This document shows, piece by piece, positions 8,124 through 14,890 of a DNA stretch of 34,570 bases. The notes under the pieces are model-generated. The model was given only the letters and a program-made list of their open reading frames with translations, did not search any database and was not told where the DNA came from. Position numbers and translations under genes: made by a program. Location: assembly GCA_022769185.1 (NCBI GenBank), contig JALEKG010000045.1, forward strand, positions 1 through 34,570, given 5' to 3'. How positions within the stretch are numbered: the first letter of the stretch is position 1; each line of letters begins with the position of its first letter. Source of the DNA: Dorea sp. (GTDB lineage: Bacteria; Bacillota; Clostridia; Lachnospirales; Lachnospiraceae).

Positions 8124-8921
8124 ATGAAAGTAATTGTAATAGGTCCGAGAGGGAAGATGGGGAAATTAATTACTCAGGTTGCTGCAGCAAGAGAGGATAT
8201 GGAGCTGGTAGCTGCGGTTGGACCGAAGGGCAGAGATTATATAGGAAAGGATCTGGGAAATGTTGCAATGATCGGTCGAGAACTTGGTGTTCCAGTGACA
8301 GATGATCTGGAAAGCGTGATTGACATGTGCGATGTTATCATTGATTTTTCTACAAAAGAAATGGGAATGGAGGTTCTGGATCTGGCAATTGCCCATAAGA
8401 AGGCTCTGGTATGTGGAACGACCGGTTTCACTCCGGAAGAGATGCAGAGATTTCAAGATGCGGCTTTAGAGATTCCAATGTTATATGCTGCCAATACTTC
8501 GAAGCTTGTTAACATTATGAATAAGCTTTTGGAAATTGTTACTATGACTTTAAAGGATGAGATTGATATTGAGATTCTGGAAATGCATGATCAGTGGAAG
8601 AAGGATGCACCAAGCGGAACGTCCAAAGAAATGGGAGAGATCATGGCACATGCACTGGGAAAAGAGCTGGGAGACATTGCCGTTTATGGACGTGAAGGCG
8701 TGTCACCGCGGGAACCGGGAACTATCGGATATCATTCTCTGCGTGCCGGAAATATCCCGAGCAGTCATACCGTATATTTTGGAGGCATGGGAGAACGTCT
8801 GGAGATCACCCATCATTCATATAACTGGGAATGCTTTGCGAGAGGAGCATGTGACTGTGCAGCATATCTGTCGGGAAAAGCACCTGGTTTTTACACGATC
8901 AAGGATGTTTTGAATCTGTAA
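8124..8921 (+). CDS. dapB: 4-hydroxy-tetrahydrodipicolinate reductase
   Basis: This gene encodes a 265-residue cytosolic enzyme of the diaminopimelate/lysine pathway. It reduces hydroxy-tetrahydrodipicolinate with NAD(P)H and supplies peptidoglycan and lysine. The Rossmann nucleotide site is VIGPRGKMG (residues 5-13), VCGTTGFTPE (97-106) follows, and the catalytic loop is EMHDQWKKDAPSGT (153-166). Candidate catalytic residues are H155 and K159, and the substrate-binding SGT is present. In the usual EAHHxxK pattern the residue after the catalytic histidine is a second histidine; here it is D156. The ATG at 8124 follows AAAGGAG. The gene is monocistronic, with its own promoter and a hairpin at 8949-8984. 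No other dap gene is in the window. Confidence 0.9.
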   Translation: MKVIVIGPRGKMGKLITQVAAAREDMELVAAVGPKGRDYIGKDLGNVAMIGRELGVPVTDDLESVIDMCDVIIDFSTKEMGMEVLDLAIAHKKALVCGTTGFTPEEMQRFQDAALEIPMLYAANTSKLVNIMNKLLEIVTMTLKDEIDIEILEMHDQWKKDAPSGTSKEMGEIMAHALGKELGDIAVYGREGVSPREPGTIGYHSLRAGNIPSSHTVYFGGMGERLEITHHSYNWECFARGACDCAAYLSGKAPGFYTIKDVLNL

Positions 8922-8948
8922 TTGTTGAAATGCAGTCAATTTGTAAGC

Positions 8949-8984
8949 AACAGCCCGGAGATCCTGGTGGGATTTCGGGCTGTT
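8949..8984. terminator. Hairpin between dapB and the convergent nucleotidyltransferase gene
   Basis: AACAGCCCGGAGATCC (8949-8964) pairs with GGGATTTCGGGCTGTT (8969-8984) around a 4-base loop. The downstream plus strand is GT-rich rather than a pure T-run. Placement between convergent stop codons supports a terminator role on both strands. Confidence 0.75.
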
Positions 8985-8994
8985 GGTGTGTTGG

Positions 8995-9594
8995 TTAGTT
9001 TTCTTTGATTAATGTGATATCTTTCTCATCCAGACGCATTTTTTCCAGACGTCTGATCCTTTCATCCAAATGATATTCGGTCAGATAGCGGTATACGCTT
9101 TTGGGAACGTATTTTGCCCATTCCTGATCGGTAGCAATACAGTTTCTTACCATAGAGCCGGTAATGCCTCGCTCTTCAGGAGTTTTTTTCCAGAGAATGG
9201 ATATATCAAGTCCAAGAGATTTTAAACGTCTGTATTTTTCTTCGTCCCACTCATTACAGATCCCCATATAGTAGATGGCATCTTTCGGGGCATATTGGAG
9301 TATATATTCTGGAAAACTGATGGGAAATGGGATAATCTCATACTCAGATTCGGATACACCAAATTCAGCCATCGCACCTTTGATCATTTCGAAACGTTCG
9401 AAGTACGTAAGTGGGTTCGCTGATTTTGTGGATCGATTGGGATCATAAATGGTATCTCTGGTATGGAGACTGTCCGGATTAGTGATTCCGATATAAAGTT
9501 TGCGACATCGCATTTTTGCTGCCAGTATATATTCCATGTGTTTTAGATGCAGGACTTGAAATCTGGCATGAATTACTCCGGTTTCTGCTAACAT
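8995..9594 (-). CDS. Nucleotidyltransferase, NMN/nicotinate-nucleotide adenylyltransferase-like
   Basis: The product is a 199-residue protein with the HIGH-type nucleotidyltransferase fold. The N-terminus reads GVIHARFQVLHLKHMEYILAAK, resembling the GRFQPFHxGH start of NadM/NadR-type adenylyltransferases. The second motif near residue 145, GITGSMVRNCIA, corresponds to the ISxTxxR phosphate-binding loop. IGITNPD and TYFERFEMIKGAM also match that group, so transfer of AMP to a nicotinamide or related mononucleotide (NAD synthesis or salvage) is the best guess. The HxGH motif is altered to HLKH (H16, H19). The start at 9594 is well supported by AGGAAGGGGAG. A promoter overlapped by an inverted repeat lies upstream, which implies specific regulation. 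The exact substrate is uncertain. Confidence 0.72.
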   Translation of the reverse strand: MLAETGVIHARFQVLHLKHMEYILAAKMRCRKLYIGITNPDSLHTRDTIYDPNRSTKSANPLTYFERFEMIKGAMAEFGVSESEYEIIPFPISFPEYILQYAPKDAIYYMGICNEWDEEKYRRLKSLGLDISILWKKTPEERGITGSMVRNCIATDQEWAKYVPKSVYRYLTEYHLDERIRRLEKMRLDEKDITLIKEN

Positions 9595-9646
9595 GTATAT
9601 AACTCCCCTTCCTTTGTGGTGTCGTAGTCATTTGTTGTCTAAGTTT

Positions 9647-9692
9647 AGTATACTCTGACTGGGAATAGGATTGCAAGTGTTAGTCAGAGTAT
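9647..9692 (-). promoter_or_regulatory. Promoter with flanking 11-bp inverted repeat
   Basis: On the minus strand TTGCAA (plus 9671-9676) and TATACT (plus 9647-9652) are 18 bases apart and point at the nucleotidyltransferase gene. ATACTCTGACT (9650-9660) and AGTCAGAGTAT (9682-9692) form a perfect inverted repeat whose arms flank the -35 box and cover the -10 edge. This is the arrangement expected for a repressor operator. Confidence 0.68.
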
Positions 9693-9731
9693 CTGCAGGA
9701 ATACCGTTTAAAAAATAAAGAAGAAAATATG

Positions 9732-9760
9732 TTGACCTTTTACGGAAAATATTGTAAAAT
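9732..9760 (+). promoter_or_regulatory. Promoter of the T-box/oxidoreductase operon
   Basis: TTGACC (9732-9737) and TAAAAT (9755-9760) are separated by 17 bases. Transcription would start near 9767, about 30 bases before the T-box stem I. A second perfect TATAAT at 9789-9794 has no good -35 partner. Confidence 0.65.
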
Positions 9761-9796
9761 TACGATAGTGTAAAAATAGATTGCACTCTATAATTT

Positions 9797-10068
9797 AAAT
9801 TCTGTGAAGAGAAAGAGTAGGGACAGGCGCCTCACCTACAGAGAGCTGCTGGTGGTGGAAAGCAGTGGGAGACTTGTTTTGAAAATCATCTCTGAGAAGG
9901 AGAACTGAGAGGAATCCGGAGGATTCAGGTAAGTTTTCACGGGAGTTTCCCGTTACAGAAACCGCGTATGTTGGTGCGTTGTATTCGTACTTGTTTTTGA
10001 AAAACAGGGTGGTTGAGGAATTCATACAAGAAGATATGTCCGTCCCTTTTCAGGGATGGATTTTTTTT
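9797..10068 (+). promoter_or_regulatory. T-box riboswitch with terminator, probable tRNA-Ile reader
   Basis: The 5' stem I has a K-turn-like base (TTCTGTGAAGAG with CTCTGAGAA), AGTA on the 5' side of the specifier loop, CAGAGAG, and the apical CTGCT-GGTGGTGGAA-AGCAG hairpin. The 3' side of the specifier loop is GAAAATCAT (9881-9889). The best specifier is ATC, Ile, at 9885-9887; AAT, Asn, at 9884-9886 is the alternative. Two small stems follow (GAATCC/GGATTC 9912-9926 and ACGGGA/TCCCGT 9939-9953). The T-box element is AGGGTGGTTGAGGA (10006-10019). Its TGGT would pair with the ACCA end of an A73 tRNA, which fits Ile better than Asn. AGGG and GGA can pair with TCC and CCCT (10039-10047) as antiterminator, competing with the 9-bp terminator TCCGTCCCT/AGGGATGGA (10039-10060) and its eight T residues. 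Uncharged tRNA would switch the operon on. This region fills most of the gene-free stretch 9595-10167. Confidence 0.87.
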
Positions 10069-10167
10069 ACTCTATAGACAAAACTTCATTTTTATAGGGT
10101 AAAAACTTGAGGAAGACACGTATTTTAGAAACCAACATAAATAAGGAGAAAGAAAGGAAGAAAACAG

Positions 10168-10740
10168 ATGAGCAATCACACAGAAATCAGATGGCATGGC
10201 CGTGGCGGCCAGGGAGCCAAGACAGCTGCGCTGCTTCTGGCAGATGTGGCATTTAAGACCGGGAAATATGTACAGGGATTTCCGGAGTACGGACCGGAAC
10301 GAATGGGAGCACCGATTACTGCTTATAATCGTATCAGTGATGAGAAAATCCGGGTGCATTCCAATATCTATGATCCACAGTATGTGGTAGTGGTTGATGA
10401 ATCCTTGCTGGAATCGGTTGATGTTACCAGTGGACTGAAAAAGGATGGGGCAATTCTGGTAAATACACAGCGTCCGAAGGAAGAGATCATTCCACATCTG
10501 AAAGGATATGAGGGAAAGGTATATACGATTGACGCGTATAAGGTTTCGATGGAAACTATGGGAAAATATTTCCCGAACACACCGCTTCTTGCAGCAATCG
10601 TAAAGGTTGCAGGTATTATGGATGAAGAGATTTTCCTGCGGGAAATGAAGGCTTCATTTGAACATAAATTTGCAAGTAAGCCGGAAGTCATTGATGGAAA
10701 TATGGAAGCACTTAAGATGGCACTTAAGGAGGTACGGTAA
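10168..10740 (+). CDS. 2-oxoacid:ferredoxin oxidoreductase, gamma subunit
   Basis: This gene encodes a 190-residue PorG/VorC-type subunit of the four-subunit 2-oxoacid:ferredoxin oxidoreductases, which convert a 2-oxoacid and CoA to acyl-CoA, CO2 and reduced ferredoxin. The family start is visible as RWHGRGGQGAKTAALLLADVAF (GGQG at 13-16), followed by FPEYGPERMGAP and DPQYVVVVDESLL. It is the first gene after the T-box terminator; ATG 10168 follows AAGGAGA and GGAAG. The stop overlaps the next start by one base (TAATG), so the subunits are translationally coupled. The T-box suggests a branched-chain amino-acid link rather than pyruvate. Confidence 0.9.
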   Translation: MSNHTEIRWHGRGGQGAKTAALLLADVAFKTGKYVQGFPEYGPERMGAPITAYNRISDEKIRVHSNIYDPQYVVVVDESLLESVDVTSGLKKDGAILVNTQRPKEEIIPHLKGYEGKVYTIDAYKVSMETMGKYFPNTPLLAAIVKVAGIMDEEIFLREMKASFEHKFASKPEVIDGNMEALKMALKEVR

Positions 10741-11042
10741 TGGCAACAGATATCAGTAAATTAGGAGTAAAAACAAAATGGCAGGATCTGACGGAAGGGA
10801 TGATCGTTGCAGGAGCAGGAACTTCCAAAGACTTTCTGACCGGTGAATGGTCTACTCGTAAACCGGAATTTATGGAAGACAAATGTAAACAGTGTCTGCT
10901 CTGTGTTCCGGTCTGCCCGGATAGTTCGATTCCGGTAAAGGATATGAAGAGAGGCGCATTTGATTATGATCACTGCAAAGGATGTGGTATTTGCGTAAAG
11001 GCATGCCCGTTCGGTGCAATTACAATGGAAGGGGTGAAGTAA
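10740..11042 (+). CDS. 2-oxoacid:ferredoxin oxidoreductase, delta (ferredoxin-like) subunit
   Basis: The product is 100 residues with two classical [4Fe-4S] motifs: C49, C52, C55, C59P (CKQCLLCVPVCP) and C79, C82, C85, C89P (CKGCGICVKACP). About 45 residues of N-terminal extension (KWQDLTEGMIVAGAGTSKDF) are typical of the PorD/VorD subunit, which carries electrons from the catalytic beta subunit to external ferredoxin. It overlaps the gamma gene by one base and the alpha gene begins after a 1-base gap, so stoichiometric expression is expected. No cysteine is missing from either cluster. Confidence 0.92.
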   Translation: MATDISKLGVKTKWQDLTEGMIVAGAGTSKDFLTGEWSTRKPEFMEDKCKQCLLCVPVCPDSSIPVKDMKRGAFDYDHCKGCGICVKACPFGAITMEGVK

Positions 11043-11043
11043 G

Positions 11044-12225
11044 ATGGCAAAAAGAGACAGATTATCAGGAAACGAGGCGGTGGCAATTGCCCTCAGACAG
11101 ATCAATCCGGATGTGTTCCCGGCATTTCCAATTACTCCATCTACTGAAATTCCACAGTATTTTGCATCCTTTGTGGCAAATGGACAGGTAGATACAGAAT
11201 TCATTCCAGTAGAAAGTGAACATAGCTCCATGAGTGCCGCGATCGGTGCGGAGGCAGCCGGTGCCAGAAGTCTCACGGCAACTTCCTCCTGCGGACTTGC
11301 ATATATGTGGGAAGAATTGTATATTGCAGCATCCAACAGACTTCCACTTGCACTTGCATTGGTAAACCGTGCACTGTCCGGTCCGATCAACATTAACTGC
11401 GATCATTCTGACAGTATGGGTGCAAGAGATTCCGGATGGATCCAGATATATGCAGAAAATAATCAGGAAGCATATGATAATATGGTACAGGCATACCGGA
11501 TTGCAGAGCATAAAGATGTCAGACTTCCGATCATGATCTGTCAGGATGGTTTTATTACCAGTCACGCGGTTGAAAATATTGAACTTCTGGAAGATGAAGA
11601 AGTGAAAGGATTTGTAGGTGAATATGAACCGGAGAATTATCTGCTCAATCCAGAGTGCCCTATGGCAGTCGGTCCGTATTCCATTACGGATTATTATATG
11701 GAAGCAAAGCGAAACCAGGCAGAAGGAATGAAGCATGTTAGTCGGGTTGTGCTGGATGTCGCAAAAGAATTTGCAGAGCTTTCCGGAAGAAAGTATGGCC
11801 TGTTTGAGGAATATTGCATGGAAGATGCAGAACGTGCAGTTATTATCATCGGCTCTGCTGCAGGTACAACGAAGGATGCGATTGATAAGCTGCGTGCACA
11901 GGGGGAAAAGGTTGGAATGGTCAAGATCCGTCTGTTCCGCCCATTCCCGGCAGATGAAATTGCAGAAGCATTGAAAAATGTGAAGGCCGTTGCAATCATG
12001 GACCGCGCAGAGAGTTATACCAACCACGGCGGACCACTTGGAGCAGATGTAATGTCTGCATTGTTCCGTGCGAGATCGAATGCATTGGCTGTTAATTATA
12101 TCTATGGACTTGGCGGACGTGATGTGCGTGTAGAGGATATGGAAGGTGTATATGAAACCCTGAAACAGATTATTGCAGATGGCGATGCGGGTGAGACTTA
12201 TCGCTATATGGGAATCAGAGAATAG
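11044..12225 (+). CDS. 2-oxoacid:ferredoxin oxidoreductase, alpha subunit
   Basis: The product is a 393-residue PorA/VorB-type subunit. It begins with LSGNEAVAIALRQINPDVFPAFPITPSTEI, the family signature, followed by ESEHSSMSAAIGAEAAGARSLTATSS. The pyrimidine-binding half of the thiamine diphosphate site normally comes from this chain. The C-terminal part (KVGMVKIRLFRPFPADEI and NHGGPLGADV) is the transketolase C-terminal-like domain. It lies in frame-coupled order gamma-delta-alpha-beta, with the beta start 13 bases downstream. The same PITPS and VKxRLxRPF motifs recur in the NifJ chain at the end of the window. Residues alone do not tell pyruvate from branched-chain specificity; the T-box points to the latter. 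Confidence 0.92.
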   Translation: MAKRDRLSGNEAVAIALRQINPDVFPAFPITPSTEIPQYFASFVANGQVDTEFIPVESEHSSMSAAIGAEAAGARSLTATSSCGLAYMWEELYIAASNRLPLALALVNRALSGPININCDHSDSMGARDSGWIQIYAENNQEAYDNMVQAYRIAEHKDVRLPIMICQDGFITSHAVENIELLEDEEVKGFVGEYEPENYLLNPECPMAVGPYSITDYYMEAKRNQAEGMKHVSRVVLDVAKEFAELSGRKYGLFEEYCMEDAERAVIIIGSAAGTTKDAIDKLRAQGEKVGMVKIRLFRPFPADEIAEALKNVKAVAIMDRAESYTNHGGPLGADVMSALFRARSNALAVNYIYGLGGRDVRVEDMEGVYETLKQIIADGDAGETYRYMGIRE

Positions 12226-12238
12226 GAGGGGCGAAAAG

Positions 12239-13171
12239 ATGAGTTACAATTTTAAAGAAACCATGAATAAACCAGAGCGTCTTGCTCCGGGACATAGAAT
12301 GTGTGCAGGTTGCGGTGGTACGATCGCAGTAAGAAATGTACTCCGCGGACTTCATGAAGGAGACAAGGCAGTTATAGGAAATGCAACAGGATGTCTGGAA
12401 GTTTCCACATTTACATATCCGTATACGGCATGGGAAGACAGCTATATCCATAATGCATTTGAAAATGCAGGAGCAACCTTAAGTGGTGTGGAAGGTGCGT
12501 ATAAAGCGTTAAAAAGAAAAGGAAAATTAGATGAGACATATAAATTCATCACATTTGGCGGAGATGGAGGTACTTATGACATTGGTCTTCAGTCTCTGTC
12601 CGGGGCTATGGAGCGTAACCAGGATATGGTATATGTCTGCTATGACAATGGGGCATATATGAATACCGGTATCCAGCGATCTTCTGCAACCCCAATGTAT
12701 GCGGATACGACAACAACTCCAGTTGGAAGCCAAAGTGACGGGAAACCGCAGAATAGAAAAGACCTGGCATCTGTGATTGCAGCACATGATATTCCATATG
12801 TGGCACAGACTACATTTGTACAGAATTTTAAGGATCTGCACATCAAATCTGAAAAAGCAATCTATACACCGGGTGCAGCGTTCTTAAATATTATGGCACC
12901 ATGTCCGCGTGGGTGGAGATACAATACTCCGGATATTATGGAAATCTGTAAACTGGGGGTTGAAACTTGTTACTGGCCGTTGTTTGAAGTAATAGAAGGA
13001 AAATGGATTCTGAATTATGAGCCGAAGAACAAACTTCCAATTGAAGATTTCCTGAGACCACAAGGAAGATTTAAACATTTATTCAAAAAAGGAAATGAAT
13101 ATCTGCTGGAGGCTTTCCAGAATGAAGTAGATCGCAGATGGGAAGAATTGAAATTCAGATGTTCAAGATAA
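12239..13171 (+). CDS. 2-oxoacid:ferredoxin oxidoreductase, beta subunit
   Basis: The product is 310 residues from ATG 12239, chosen because GGAGGGG lies just upstream; the frame is also open to 12173 inside the alpha gene. This chain binds thiamine diphosphate and one [4Fe-4S] cluster. MCAGCGG (C22, C25), NATGCLEVST (C52) and a later cysteine in VETCYWP are the likely cluster ligands, and GGDGGTYDIG (107-116) with CYDNGAYMNTG is the diphosphate and Mg2+ site. It ends the four-gene set. No strong terminator follows, but a separate promoter lies 5 bases after the stop. Confidence 0.92.
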   Translation: MSYNFKETMNKPERLAPGHRMCAGCGGTIAVRNVLRGLHEGDKAVIGNATGCLEVSTFTYPYTAWEDSYIHNAFENAGATLSGVEGAYKALKRKGKLDETYKFITFGGDGGTYDIGLQSLSGAMERNQDMVYVCYDNGAYMNTGIQRSSATPMYADTTTTPVGSQSDGKPQNRKDLASVIAAHDIPYVAQTTFVQNFKDLHIKSEKAIYTPGAAFLNIMAPCPRGWRYNTPDIMEICKLGVETCYWPLFEVIEGKWILNYEPKNKLPIEDFLRPQGRFKHLFKKGNEYLLEAFQNEVDRRWEELKFRCSR

Positions 13172-13175
13172 AGCA

Positions 13176-13204
13176 TTGTATTTTTATAAGAAAAATACTA
13201 TAAT
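13176..13204 (+). promoter_or_regulatory. Promoter of the carbamate kinase gene
   Basis: TTGTAT (13176-13181) and TATAAT (13199-13204) are separated by 17 bases. The spacer contains an AT-only hairpin, GTATTTTT/AAAAATAC (13178-13198), too weak to call a terminator for the upstream operon. Confidence 0.65.
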
Positions 13205-13256
13205 TCTCTTATATTCATTTTTCGAAGACAAACGTAGAAAAGCAGAGGTATAGAGT

Positions 13257-14186
13257 ATGAAGAAAAGAGTTGTAGTAGCATTAGGACACCGTGCTCTTGG
13301 CACAACGCTTCCAGAGCAGAAAGAAGCTGTAAAGAATACATCAAAAATTATCGCAGATCTGATTGAAAAAGGCTATCAGGTGGCAATCACACACAGTAAT
13401 GCACCACAGGTGGGAATGATTCATACAGCTATGAATGAATTTGGAAAAGAGCATGAGAATTACACGGCAGCACCGATGTCAGTCTGCTCGGCTATGAGTC
13501 AGGGATATATCGGATATGACTTACAGAACGGAATCCGCGAGGAACTTCTGAATCGTGGAATCTATCGGACGGTCAGTACAGTTCTGACACAGGTGATCGT
13601 TGATCCATATGATGAGGCATTTTACACGCCGACCAAGGTTCTTGGACGCTACATGAATGTCGAGGAAGCAAATGAAGAACGAAAAAAAGGTAATTATGTG
13701 GTAGAGGAGCCGGGGAAAGGATTCCGCCGTATCGTATCTGCGCCAAATCCGGTCAAAATTGTTGAGATAGATGCAATTAAGGCGCTGCTGGATGCAGATC
13801 AGATCGTGGTAGCCTGCGGAGGCGGAGGAATTCCGGTACTGGAGCAGGATCATCATCTGAAGGGTGCCAGCGCTGTTATTGAAAAAGACCTGACGGCAGG
13901 AAAGATGGCAGAAGAAGTAGATGCAGATGAATTGATCATTCTTACCAGTGTTGAGAAAGTGAAGATCAACATGGGAAGACCTGAGGAAGAGGAGCTTGGC
14001 GAGATTACGGTAGAACAGGCGAAAGAATATATGGAAGAAGGACATTTCGGAAAGTATAATATGTATCCGAAATTCAGAGCATCTGTAGAATTTATTGAAA
14101 AGAGAGAAGGAAGAAGTGCGCTGATCACTTCCTTTGATAAGCTGAATGAAGCATTGAAAGGAAAGACTGGTACGATTATTAAATAA
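13257..14186 (+). CDS. arcC: Carbamate kinase
   Basis: The product is a 309-residue amino-acid-kinase-fold enzyme that makes ATP from carbamoyl phosphate and ADP at the end of arginine deiminase-type or purine-degradation routes. Recognisable parts are VVVALGHRALGTTLPEQ at the N-terminus, AITHSNAPQVGMI, FRRIVSAPNPVKIVEIDAI, VVACGGGGIPV near residue 185, and LIILTSVEKVKINMGRP. The usual GGNAL phosphate-binding loop is GHRAL here. No arginine deiminase or ornithine carbamoyltransferase lies in the window, so the source of carbamoyl phosphate is not visible. AGAGG precedes ATG 13257. The ferredoxin gene follows by 64 bases with no terminator between, so they may share a transcript. Confidence 0.88.
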   Translation: MKKRVVVALGHRALGTTLPEQKEAVKNTSKIIADLIEKGYQVAITHSNAPQVGMIHTAMNEFGKEHENYTAAPMSVCSAMSQGYIGYDLQNGIREELLNRGIYRTVSTVLTQVIVDPYDEAFYTPTKVLGRYMNVEEANEERKKGNYVVEEPGKGFRRIVSAPNPVKIVEIDAIKALLDADQIVVACGGGGIPVLEQDHHLKGASAVIEKDLTAGKMAEEVDADELIILTSVEKVKINMGRPEEEELGEITVEQAKEYMEEGHFGKYNMYPKFRASVEFIEKREGRSALITSFDKLNEALKGKTGTIIK

Positions 14187-14250
14187 TCTGTCGGGATTAA
14201 AATTCAAGAAATGGGGCATACTACCTGGAAAAAGCAAGGAGGAATGTCTC

Positions 14251-14436
14251 ATGAAAGCAAAAGTAAATGATGGCTGTATCTCATGCGGCGCATGTGTGGC
14301 GTCCTGTCCAGAGGTTTTCAGGTTTAATGATGACGGAGTGGCAGAGGCATATGCGGAGGTTGCGCCGGAATATGAGTCTCCGGCAATGGAAGCGAGAGAT
14401 GAATGTCCAGTAGCGGTCATTGATATTGAAGAATAA
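14251..14436 (+). CDS. Small ferredoxin, one [4Fe-4S] cluster
   Basis: The product is a 61-residue acidic electron carrier. CISCGACVASCP gives C9, C12, C15 and C19, and ECP gives C53. C9, C12, C15 and C53 would hold one [4Fe-4S] cluster, leaving C19 as the remnant of the second motif seen in two-cluster ferredoxins. Acidic residues dominate the middle (EAYAEVAPEYES), as in other low-potential single-cluster ferredoxins. AAGGAGG precedes ATG 14251. It could take electrons from the oxidoreductase encoded at 10168-13171 or from NifJ; that is inference from proximity and chemistry. A strong terminator follows. Confidence 0.9.
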   Translation: MKAKVNDGCISCGACVASCPEVFRFNDDGVAEAYAEVAPEYESPAMEARDECPVAVIDIEE

Positions 14437-14444
14437 AGTGAAGG

Positions 14445-14480
14445 AGTATCCAGAAAGAAATTTCTGGATACTTTTTACTT
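14445..14480 (+). terminator. Terminator after the ferredoxin gene
   Basis: AGTATCCAGAAA (14445-14456) pairs perfectly with TTTCTGGATACT (14461-14472) around GAAA, followed by TTTTACTT. Confidence 0.92.
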
Positions 14481-14560
14481 ATCTGATCATGCGGGACGAG
14501 GTGCCTGTGTCAGGTGGCCTGCATATATTAGATATAAGAAAGAATGATCTGGTGAAATGA

Positions 14561-14800
14561 ATGCGTCTTTGCGAATTGGAAAATAAAGAAGTGATCAATG
14601 CATGTGATTGTAAAAAGCTTGGGTTTGTGGTGGACTTGATCATTGATGAATGCAAGGGATGTATTGAAGCTCTGATCATACCGAAAGCAGGAAAATTCTG
14701 TGGATTTTTTAGTGATGGAGCAGAGTATATTATTCCATTTCAATGTATAAAAAAGATTGGACCCGATATTATTCTAGTGGAGATTCATGAAGAAAAGTAG
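14561..14800 (+). CDS. YlmC/YmxH-family sporulation protein, PRC-barrel
   Basis: The product is 79 residues and consists of a single PRC-barrel domain, starting MRLCELENKEVINACDCKKLGFVVDL and ending in an IPFQCIKKIGPDIILVEI segment. The family is widespread in spore-forming Firmicutes, where it is annotated as a sporulation protein; its biochemical role is unknown. The ribosome site is weak (CTGGTGAA), which may mean low or stage-specific expression. It lies 90 bases upstream of nrdR, a neighbourhood seen in Clostridia. A short GC-rich stretch before it (14487-14516) forms only a small hairpin. I see no convincing vegetative promoter for it. Confidence 0.82.
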   Translation: MRLCELENKEVINACDCKKLGFVVDLIIDECKGCIEALIIPKAGKFCGFFSDGAEYIIPFQCIKKIGPDIILVEIHEEK

Positions 14801-14890
14801 TGTGAAAAGTAATTTGACTTATATGGATTTAACAGATATACTGTAGTTATCCAAAAGAAAAAGAAGACCAGACAGAAAGGAACAATCTAT

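Noticed and set aside
10761-12027. Long minus-strand open frames opposite the oxidoreductase alpha and delta genes
   Set aside because: They are antisense shadows of clearly coding genes. Their composition is unlike the real proteins here and no start signals are present.
14487-14516. GC-rich patch between the ferredoxin terminator and the ylmC-like gene, suspected of being a repeat like that at 26230
   Set aside because: It shares only a few bases with the 26230 element and folds into no more than a 5-bp hairpin, so a relation cannot be supported.
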